Assembly: GCA_023459275.1 (NCBI GenBank)
Contig: JAEWVC010000078.1
Span: 1-57,981, forward strand
DNA: 57,981 nucleotides
Reading direction: 5' to 3'
DNA from: Bacillota bacterium
Lineage (GTDB): Bacteria > Bacillota > Clostridia > Christensenellales > Aristaeellaceae
Shown: positions 33,573-40,735 of the stretch, piece after piece
Layout: every line of letters starts with the position of its first letter
Position numbering within the stretch: the stretch's first letter is position 1
Notes under the pieces: generated by a model
Told to the model about the DNA's origin: nothing
Seen by the model: the letters and a program-made list of their open reading frames with translations, nothing else
The model's database searches: none
Made by a program: the position numbers and the translations under genes

Positions 33573-36500
33573 ATGCTTGCTGAAAAAAGCGTTGAACAAA
33601 CACTGGCAAAGCTGAAGCGGCTGGAAACCACCCTGGAGCATCTCCTTTTTCAAACGGCGGGCGAAGTGCCCGTCGGCTTTTTTCAAACCGCCGAACCTTT
33701 GCACCATGTCCCGGAGGAAGCCCTGTTCGGACGGCTCCCTGAAAACGGCCGCTGGGGCGGGCATGCCCAATACGGCTGGTTCCGGGGCGCCTATACCGTT
33801 CCCCCGGCGCTTGAGGGAAAGGACCTGTTCCTGTACCCCCGCATCGGCGGCTACGAGGCGACCCTTTGGGTGGACGGCAAAATCCACAGCAACTTCGCCA
33901 ACAAGGTGCTGGCGGGCAGCCATGGCAACCACTACTGCAACCGCTTTATGACAAACGCCAAAGCAGGCACACCCGTGGACATCGCCTTGGAATATTACGC
34001 TTTTCACGACATGCCCGGCACCCAGCCCCTCACGGAGGAGGCGTATGAAGACTACACCTATCCCATCGGCCCGGTGCATGTATGCCTCCGGGATGAGGAA
34101 CTGATGGCATACCTGTTCGACCTTCGCACATTGACCACGCTTGTACAGGCCCTCGAGGAGAACAGCTTCCGAAGGGCGGATATCCTTTATACGCTCATGC
34201 AAGTGCACCGCATGCTTTATTATGACCCGGACAAGGCAGCCGAAGCGGACTTTCGGAACGCCATACGGGAAACGCACCCTCTTTTGCTTGAGCAGCTTCA
34301 AAAGAAAAATGGGCCGACGGCCCCCTATGTGGGGCTCACCGGCCATAGCCACATGGATACGGCCTGGCTGTGGCCCATGGCGGAAACGGTGAAAAAGTGC
34401 GCCCGCACCTACGCCAATCAAATGAACCTGATGGATGAATATCCAGAGTACACCTTTATCCAATCCTCCGCCTTCCACAGCGAATGGGTAAGGGTATATT
34501 ATCCCGAGCTTTTTGAACGGATACGGCAAAAGGTTGTGCAGGGGCGATACGAGCCCAACGGCGCCGTGTGGGTGGAGTGCGACTGCAACCTTACGGGGGG
34601 CGAATACCTCATCCGCCAGTTCCTCTGGGGCCAGCGGTTTACGCAAAAGTACTTTCAGTATAAAGCCGATGCCTTCTGGCTGCCAGACACCTTCGGCTAC
34701 AGCTATGCCATTCCGCAGATCATGAAGGGATGCGGCGTCAAGTATTTTCTGACCACCAAAATGGCCTGGAACGATACGAACCGTTTCCCCTACACCTCTT
34801 TTTACTGGCAGGGGATGGACGGCACCAGGGTGCTGACCCACCTGAACCTTACCCATAAGGGGCCGGACCCCTCTACGCTGCTGGAAATCACCAGGGGCGG
34901 GCCAACCATCAAAAACCCTATTGTGGAGAAAATGGTATCCGGCATGCGCCTGTTCTCCTACGGAAAAGGCGACGGGGGCGGCGGGCCGGAGTTTGAAATG
35001 ATCGAAATGAGCCGGCGCCTTGCCGACCTGGAAGGCGTGCCCCGTTCCGGACATACCAGTGTCAGCCGCTTCATGCAAAGGCTGGAAAGCGAAATAAGGG
35101 AGCCCACGATATACGCCGGGGAGCTGTACCTGGAACTGCACAGGGGCACGCTGACGAATCAGCATCAAATCAAGCGCAATAACAGGCTGCTGGAGATTGC
35201 CCTGCATACGCTGGAGCTGCTCACCGTAAGGGACGCGGTTTTCAGCGGCGCCATGGCGGACGGAAAAAGCATCCATCCCCTTATGAACACCCTTTTGGTG
35301 AACCAGTTTCACGATATCCTTCCCGGCACCTGCATCCACAGGGTGCATGAGGAATCCACCGCCGCAACCGCAAAGGCCATCGGCGAGGCGGAGGAGCGGC
35401 AAAAAGCTCTCTTTGCCAACGACGGGAGCCGCACCCGCACCACGCTTTTCAATCCCCTGTCCTTTGACAGGCAGGACACGGTATACCTTCCCCGGCGAAA
35501 GGGCATGCGCATTGCGGGAGGCTATCCCCAGCAGGCGTTTGCGGATTTGGATGGGCAGGAAACGCTTTGCGTTTCAGGCATAGCCTTGCCCGCCTTCGGC
35601 ACGGCAGCGCTCGTTTGGGAAGCGGGAGAACCGCCGGAACAAAAAAACCCCTTCCTATTGGAAGAGGATGTGCTCACAACGCCTTTTGCCAGGGTACGCT
35701 TCGCGCCAAACGGCGCGCTGTGCTCCTTTGTGGACCTTGCCGCAAACCGGGAACTGGTGGACAGCAACGGGTATGCCTTCAACACCTTCCTCATCGCGGA
35801 GGATGTGCCCGCCGCCTGGGACAATTGGGACATAGACGCCGACCTGGAAGATAAATTTCAAGACACCGTCCGCCTTCTGAACCGGGAGATCATATGCATC
35901 GGCCCGGCGGAGGCCCGCATCCGCAGCACCTACCAGATTACTCCCCTGTCCACCCTCATCCAGGACATGGTGTTTGACGCCTTCACGCCGAAGATCACCT
36001 TCGATACCGTCATCAACTGGGAGGACGGCCACCGGTTCCTGAAAGCCGCCTTCGATACGGCCCTTTTGTGCGACGGCGTGCGCAACGAAATCCAGTTTGG
36101 TTTCATCCGCCGCAGCAACCACCGCGGGAGTTCCACGGAAAAGGCCCACTTTGAAACCTGCAACCACAAATATTCCGATCTTTCCGAGGCCGGATACGGC
36201 CTGGCGGTTTTGAACGACTGCAAGTACGGCCTGTCCGTCCGGGAGGGCTCCATGCGGCTGTCGCTGCACAAGGGCGGCGAGCGCCCCGACCGCGCCGGCG
36301 ACAAAGGCCGCCACGTCTGCCGTTATGCCCTCTTGCCCCATGGGGGGGATTTTTCGGCGCAAGCCGTGGTGCGCCCCGCTTATTGCTTCAATTACCCGCC
36401 CCTTGCCAAGGATGGCGCCGATCCCCTGCCCGCTCTACTGCGCATGGACGCCGCCAACGTGATCATAGAAACGGTGAAGCCCTGCGAGGATGCCGGCAAA

Positions 36501-36689
36501 GCCTACATCCTGCGGCTGTATGAATCCACCGGCGCCTATACCCGTGCAAATCTTTCCTTCGGCCATCCCGTAAAGGGCCTCGCCGTCACCAACATGCTGG
36601 AGGAGGAGCAGGAGGCATTGATGCCCGTCCAAACCCTTCCGCTCACCTTACGGCCCTTTGAGATCAAAACCCTCCGGGTGTCCTATTAG
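33573..36689 (+). CDS. GH38 alpha-mannosidase
   Basis: A 1038-residue family 38 retaining alpha-mannosidase, a zinc enzyme that trims mannose from glycans. The zinc and substrate motif HSHMDTAWLWPMAET is at residues 258-272, and the nucleophile is Asp372 in FWLPDTFGYSYAIPQIM. The helical middle domain and the long beta-sheet C-terminal half (FNPLSFDRQDTVYLP onward; QFGFIRRSNHRGSSTEKAHFETCNHKY) are standard. No signal peptide, so it acts on imported oligosaccharides in the cytoplasm. It is cotranscribed with the GntR-LacI regulator and is the best clue that this locus handles mannose-containing glycans. Confidence 0.95.
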   Translation: MLAEKSVEQTLAKLKRLETTLEHLLFQTAGEVPVGFFQTAEPLHHVPEEALFGRLPENGRWGGHAQYGWFRGAYTVPPALEGKDLFLYPRIGGYEATLWVDGKIHSNFANKVLAGSHGNHYCNRFMTNAKAGTPVDIALEYYAFHDMPGTQPLTEEAYEDYTYPIGPVHVCLRDEELMAYLFDLRTLTTLVQALEENSFRRADILYTLMQVHRMLYYDPDKAAEADFRNAIRETHPLLLEQLQKKNGPTAPYVGLTGHSHMDTAWLWPMAETVKKCARTYANQMNLMDEYPEYTFIQSSAFHSEWVRVYYPELFERIRQKVVQGRYEPNGAVWVECDCNLTGGEYLIRQFLWGQRFTQKYFQYKADAFWLPDTFGYSYAIPQIMKGCGVKYFLTTKMAWNDTNRFPYTSFYWQGMDGTRVLTHLNLTHKGPDPSTLLEITRGGPTIKNPIVEKMVSGMRLFSYGKGDGGGGPEFEMIEMSRRLADLEGVPRSGHTSVSRFMQRLESEIREPTIYAGELYLELHRGTLTNQHQIKRNNRLLEIALHTLELLTVRDAVFSGAMADGKSIHPLMNTLLVNQFHDILPGTCIHRVHEESTAATAKAIGEAEERQKALFANDGSRTRTTLFNPLSFDRQDTVYLPRRKGMRIAGGYPQQAFADLDGQETLCVSGIALPAFGTAALVWEAGEPPEQKNPFLLEEDVLTTPFARVRFAPNGALCSFVDLAANRELVDSNGYAFNTFLIAEDVPAAWDNWDIDADLEDKFQDTVRLLNREIICIGPAEARIRSTYQITPLSTLIQDMVFDAFTPKITFDTVINWEDGHRFLKAAFDTALLCDGVRNEIQFGFIRRSNHRGSSTEKAHFETCNHKYSDLSEAGYGLAVLNDCKYGLSVREGSMRLSLHKGGERPDRAGDKGRHVCRYALLPHGGDFSAQAVVRPAYCFNYPPLAKDGADPLPALLRMDAANVIIETVKPCEDAGKAYILRLYESTGAYTRANLSFGHPVKGLAVTNMLEEEQEALMPVQTLPLTLRPFEIKTLRVSY

Positions 36690-36758
36690 GCTGCCCTGTT
36701 TTCGCCTGGCCGGAGCCTTGCGCGCCGTTTGGCCATGCGCACGGATTGCTGAGGAAGC

Positions 36759-36929
36759 CTACTTTTTGCCCTTTGTACCGCCGGCCCTTTGCCCGCAGTC
36801 CCCATAGGGGCAGTTTGCGCAGGAGCCGCAGCACCCGCCGCCCCGCCTGCGCCGGCGCAGGATGTGTACGACCGCTCCCGCAATGGCGGCCGCCACTGCC
36901 ACAAGAATCGCATAATCAAGCCATTTCAC
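36759..36929 (-). CDS. FeoB-associated Cys-rich membrane protein
   Basis: A 56-residue protein starting with GTG at 36929, just 4 bases after the feoB stop, with GGGGTGAG before it. One membrane helix (residues 5-22, DYAILVAVAAAIAGAVVH) is followed by five Arg residues and a Cys cluster CCGSCANC...C (Cys33, 34, 37, 40, 45). This matches the small FeoB-associated Cys-rich proteins of Bacillota, thought to assist ferrous-iron transfer at the membrane. It is third in feoA-feoB-this gene. Confidence 0.85.
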   Translation of the reverse strand: MKWLDYAILVAVAAAIAGAVVHILRRRRRGGGCCGSCANCPYGDCGQRAGGTKGKK

Positions 36930-36933
36930 GTTC

Positions 36934-38943
36934 TCACCCCATGATCAGGGAAGCCAGCTGAAAAACCGCGGCGGCAACCGCCCAGGCGACGGCGCACTGC
37001 ATCAGCACCACGCCTGCCGTGGCGAAGGAGGACTTGAGTTCCCGCCTTATGGTTGCCACGGCGGCCACGCAGGGCGTGTAAAGCAGCGTAAAGAGCAGGA
37101 AGCTGACAGCGGAAACCGGTGTGAACAGCGCCGCCAGCGCGGTATGCAATTCCGCCATGCCCGTATTGAGCAGCACGGACAGGGTGCTGACCACGGCCTC
37201 CTTAGCGGTAAAGCCGGAGATCAGCGCCGTGGCCACCCGCCAGTCGGCAAAGCCCAGGGGCGCCAGCACCGGAGCGATCCAGCGGCCGATCACGGCCAGC
37301 AGGCTGCTGCCGCTGTCTACAACCACGTTAAGCCGCGTATCAAAGGTCTGCAAAAACCAAATGACCACCGTCGCCACCAGGATGACGGTAAACGCCCGCT
37401 GCAGGAAATCCTTTGCCTTGTCCCACAGAAGCAGCACCACATTCTTGGGCGATGGAAAGCGGTAGTTGGGCAATTCCATCACAAAAGGCACCGGCTGGCC
37501 CCGGAAGGCCGTACCCTTTAAAAGCATCGCCATCAGGATACCCATCAGGATGCCCGCCACATACAAAAGAATCATCACCAGCGCGGCGGACTTTGGGAAA
37601 AAGGCGGCCGCGAACACCGCGTAGATCGGGATTTTCGCAGAGCAGCTCATGTAGGGCGTAAGCAGGATCGTCATCTTGCGGTCGCGCTGGGAGGACAGCG
37701 TACGCGTGGCCATGATCGCAGGCACCGTGCAGCCAAAACCCACCAGCATGGGCACAAAGCTGCGTCCCGAAAGGCCCAGCCTGTGCAGCGGCTTGTCCAT
37801 CACAAAGGCGACGCGCGCCATGTAGCCCGTATCCTCAAGGATCGAAAGAAAAAAGAAAAGGGTCACGATGAGGGGCAGAAACGAAAGCACGCTGCCCACG
37901 CCCGCAAATATGCCGTCGATCACAAGGCTGTGCACCACGGGATTGATCCCATAGGCAGTAAGCCCCGCGTCCGCAAGCCCCGTAAGCGCGTCGATGCCGG
38001 CCAAAAGCCAGTTGGAAAACGCGCTGCCCACCACATTGAAGGTTAAGAAAAATACCAGGAGCATGATCATCAAAAAAACGGGCAGGGCCGTATACTTACC
38101 GGTCAGCACCCGGTCGATGCGGACGCTGCGGGCATGCTCCAGGCTTTCGTGGCACTTGACCACCGAGGCTTTCACAACGTTCTCAATAAAGGTATAGCGC
38201 ATGTCGGCCAGCGCCTCGTTGCGGTCAAACCCCGTTTCGTTTTCCATCTCCACAATGCTGTGTTCCAAAAGTTCCCGCTCGTTTTGATCCAGTTCCAGCC
38301 GCCGGGCCAGCTTTTCATCGCCCTCAATCAGCTTGGTGGCGCAAAAGCGCGGCGAGATCCCCTCGTTTTCCGCGTGGTCCTCGATCAGGTGCGCCACGGC
38401 GTGGATGCAGCGGTGCACCGCGCCCTCCGGGCAAAAGTCCATCACGGAGGGGGTGAGCCTTTTTTTGACGGCGGTCACCATCTGGTCCACCAGTTCGGAC
38501 ACGCCTTCGCCCTTGGCGGCGGAGATGGGCACCACGGGGATGCCCAGGCCCTCGGACATTTTTACGATGTTGATGGTGCCGCAATTTTTGCGCACCTCGT
38601 CCATCATATTCAGCGCCAGCACCATGGGCACGTGCAGCTCCAGCAGCTGGAGCGTCAAATACAGGTTGCGTTCAATGTTTGTGGCGTCCACGATGTTGAT
38701 GATGCCATCGGGCTTTTGATTGAGGATGAAATCCCGGGTCACGATCTCCTCTTCGGAATAAGGGCGGATGGAATAGATGCCGGGGAGGTCCACCACCGAG
38801 CAGTCCTTGGCGAAACGGATGCTCCCCATTTTTTGTTCCACCGTCACCCCCGGGAAATTGCCCACATGCTGGTTGGAGCCGGTGAGGGCGTTGAACAGGG
38901 TGGTCTTTCCGGAGTTTTGGTTGCCCGCCAGCGCAAAGATCAT
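36934..38943 (-). CDS. feoB: Ferrous iron transporter B
   Basis: A 669-residue FeoB. The N-terminal G domain carries GNQNSGKTT (G1, residues 7-15), DLPG (G3) and NMMDE (G4, the NxxD type). A helical domain and two Gate membrane modules with about eight spans follow; the conserved Cys are in VGFGCTVPAIMATRT and YMSCSAKIPIYA. It carries Fe2+ into the cytoplasm, with GTP binding gating the channel. The start overlaps the feoA stop (ATGA). Length is at the short end for the family because the C-terminal tail is minimal and the Cys cluster is on a separate protein. Confidence 0.97.
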   Translation of the reverse strand: MIFALAGNQNSGKTTLFNALTGSNQHVGNFPGVTVEQKMGSIRFAKDCSVVDLPGIYSIRPYSEEEIVTRDFILNQKPDGIINIVDATNIERNLYLTLQLLELHVPMVLALNMMDEVRKNCGTINIVKMSEGLGIPVVPISAAKGEGVSELVDQMVTAVKKRLTPSVMDFCPEGAVHRCIHAVAHLIEDHAENEGISPRFCATKLIEGDEKLARRLELDQNERELLEHSIVEMENETGFDRNEALADMRYTFIENVVKASVVKCHESLEHARSVRIDRVLTGKYTALPVFLMIMLLVFFLTFNVVGSAFSNWLLAGIDALTGLADAGLTAYGINPVVHSLVIDGIFAGVGSVLSFLPLIVTLFFFLSILEDTGYMARVAFVMDKPLHRLGLSGRSFVPMLVGFGCTVPAIMATRTLSSQRDRKMTILLTPYMSCSAKIPIYAVFAAAFFPKSAALVMILLYVAGILMGILMAMLLKGTAFRGQPVPFVMELPNYRFPSPKNVVLLLWDKAKDFLQRAFTVILVATVVIWFLQTFDTRLNVVVDSGSSLLAVIGRWIAPVLAPLGFADWRVATALISGFTAKEAVVSTLSVLLNTGMAELHTALAALFTPVSAVSFLLFTLLYTPCVAAVATIRRELKSSFATAGVVLMQCAVAWAVAAAVFQLASLIMG

Positions 38944-39164
38944 TCCGGCTTCACCCCAATCCAGCGCGCCTCATCAATGCGCAGCGTCAGTTCGTATCCC
39001 CGGATCAGGATCTGAAGGGGGTCCCCCATGGGCGCAACCTTCTGCATGGTTACCTTCGTCCTCGGGATAAGCCCCATGTCCAGCAGGCGCAGCCGCAAAG
39101 CGCCCGCGCCGCCAACTTTCTGGATGGTCGCCGTCTTCCCCACCGGCAGTTCATCAAGCGTCAT
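38940..39164 (-). CDS. feoA: FeoA domain protein
   Basis: A 74-residue SH3-like FeoA protein that partners FeoB. Conserved stretches are LDELPVGKTATIQKV, LRLRLLDMGLIPRTKVTM and APMGDPLQILIRGYELTLR. The ATG at 39164 has GGAGACG 6-12 bases before it; an in-frame ATG at 39245 would run through the promoter and is rejected. Its stop overlaps the feoB start. Confidence 0.93.
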   Translation of the reverse strand: MTLDELPVGKTATIQKVGGAGALRLRLLDMGLIPRTKVTMQKVAPMGDPLQILIRGYELTLRIDEARWIGVKPE

Positions 39165-39201
39165 GCTGCACGTCTCCTCATCCGTTTCTCCGGGCCTCCA
39201 T

Positions 39202-39230
39202 ATGTTAGCCCAGACTAACGGCGATGTCAA
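39202..39230 (-). promoter_or_regulatory. feo promoter with DtxR-like operator
   Basis: On the minus strand, TTGACA (39225-39230), 17-base spacer and TAACAT (39202-39207). The palindrome GTTAG-N6-CTAAC (39204-39219) covers the -10 and spacer. It resembles iron-dependent DtxR/IdeR-type boxes (TTAG...CTAA), so iron repression is expected. Confidence 0.65.
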
Positions 39231-39639
39231 TATGCTGCCTGGCAATTATGGCATGGATTGATGCGGATCACCGTTGAAATGCAAAAAAAGTGAAAATGGC
39301 GTGAAGCCTGCCGCAGGCATGAAGGAAGCAAGCCTGAAAGAACGGCATGGCTCCCGGCAGGGCAAATCCCGCCGGGAGCCGTCATGGGTGCATGCGCACG
39401 GATGCATGGATGTTTCTGACGAGCACAAACCGTCGCCAAGCCCCGGGAGGTACTGGAGGGCCGCAGTCCTCCAGTTTTGATCGAAAATCAGCGACATGCG
39501 CGGTGATTTTCGCTGGAATTTCGAAGAAATTCCTACCTTGCCCGAGCAAACGGCCGCACAATGGCGCAGCCAGGGTGCAGTGAAGCGAGGGAAAACCTCG
39601 GCAAAGTGGTAAAGCCACTTTGCCGACAGCCGATGGATA
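39231..39639. repeat. Non-coding block with multiple hairpins
   Basis: No gene is supported here. Stem-loops include GGCTCCCGGC/GCCGGGAGCC (39349-39380), CTGGAGG/CCTCCAG near 39453-39474, CGAAAATC/GATTTTCG around 39482-39510, GGAATTTC-GAA-GAAATTCC around 39513-39531 and TCGGCAAAGTGG/CCACTTTGCCGA (39598-39626). The last has the AAAGYGG/CCACTTT core also found at 43596-43631. The block separates the AfuABC-type operon from the feo promoter. Confidence 0.55.
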
Positions 39640-40719
39640 TCACGTGTTGATTTGCAGCTGCTCCTGAAGGGAGCCGTCGTCGTCAAACACCAGAAAGTCC
39701 ACCGGCGTCAAATAGACGGTATCGCCGGTTTGGAATTCGCTGTAGGTCCAGGCGTCGGCAATCACCCGGACAAGGGCGCCGTTCACCCGCACCCTGACGT
39801 CGTTGACATCCCCCAAATAGTAGCTCTGCTCCATCACGCCCATCAGGGCGCCGGGAGTTTCTTCCTTGGAAATACGGATGCGCTCCGGCCGGATGGCAGC
39901 CTCCACCTTCCCCGTCTTGGGCCCGTCATAGGGCAGGGCCTGCCCCATCTGCGAAAAGCGGAGGACGCCGTTTTCGCAAACCCCCTTGAAAAACTGCACC
40001 TTGCCCAAAAAGTCGGCCACGAACTGGTTCACAGGCCGGTTGTAGATCTCCTCCGGCGTGCCGCACTGCTGCACCACGCCCCGGTTGATCAAAAAGATCC
40101 GGTCACTCATGGCCATGGCCTCGGTCTGGTCATGGGTGACGTAGACCACGGTGATATTCAGCTTGCGCTGGATCTCCTTGATCTCAAAGCGCATGGATTC
40201 CCGAAGCTTGGCGTCCAGGTTGGACAGGGGCTCATCCAGCAAAAGCAGCCTGGGGGCGGCCACCAGCGCCCTGGCCAGCGCCACCCGCTGCTGCTGCCCG
40301 CCGGAGAGCTGGTTGGGAAAGCGCTGGCTGTACTGGTTAAGGTGAACGATGGCGAGCACCCGCTCCACCTCTTTGGCGATCTGCGCCTTGGGGGTGCGCT
40401 TGATGCGAAGCGGATAGGCCACGTTGTCGAACACGTTCATGTGAGGCCATACGGCATAGCTTTGGAAAACCATGCCCACGCTGCGTTTTTCAGGCGGCAC
40501 GAAGGTTTTTTCGGAGGAAACCAATGCTTCATCGATATACAGCTCACCCTTGGTGGGGCGTTCAAACCCCGCGATGATGCGCAGCATGGTGGTCTTGCCG
40601 CAGCCGGAAGGGCCCAGAAGGGTGACAAATTCCCCGTCCCGGAAGGTTTCATCAAACTCCTTCAATACCACGTTTTCACCGAAGGCCTTGGTGATATGGT
40701 TGATCCTGACGGTGGACAT
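39640..40719 (-). CDS. ABC transporter ATP-binding protein, FbpC/PotA type
   Basis: A 359-residue ATPase of the Fe3+/polyamine/2-aminoethylphosphonate/sugar-phosphate transporter group. Walker A is GPSGCGKTT, the signature LSGGQQQRVALARAL, Walker B LLLLDEPLSNLDAKLR, with THDQTEAMAMSD after it. The C-terminal ~110 residues are a TOBE domain (AAIRPERIRISKEE). Of two nearby ATGs, 40719 is 9 bases from AAGGAAAGG and is preferred. It is last of binding protein, permease and ATPase on the minus strand. Confidence 0.92.
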   Translation of the reverse strand: MSTVRINHITKAFGENVVLKEFDETFRDGEFVTLLGPSGCGKTTMLRIIAGFERPTKGELYIDEALVSSEKTFVPPEKRSVGMVFQSYAVWPHMNVFDNVAYPLRIKRTPKAQIAKEVERVLAIVHLNQYSQRFPNQLSGGQQQRVALARALVAAPRLLLLDEPLSNLDAKLRESMRFEIKEIQRKLNITVVYVTHDQTEAMAMSDRIFLINRGVVQQCGTPEEIYNRPVNQFVADFLGKVQFFKGVCENGVLRFSQMGQALPYDGPKTGKVEAAIRPERIRISKEETPGALMGVMEQSYYLGDVNDVRVRVNGALVRVIADAWTYSEFQTGDTVYLTPVDFLVFDDDGSLQEQLQINT

Positions 40720-40735
40720 GCGGTTCATCCTTTCC

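Noticed and set aside
32370..35402. Long minus-strand open frame (over 1000 codons) opposite the GntR-LacI and GH38 genes
   Set aside because: Its translation is rich in His, Gly and Arg with no domain; it is the shadow of two well-recognised plus-strand genes in GC-rich DNA.
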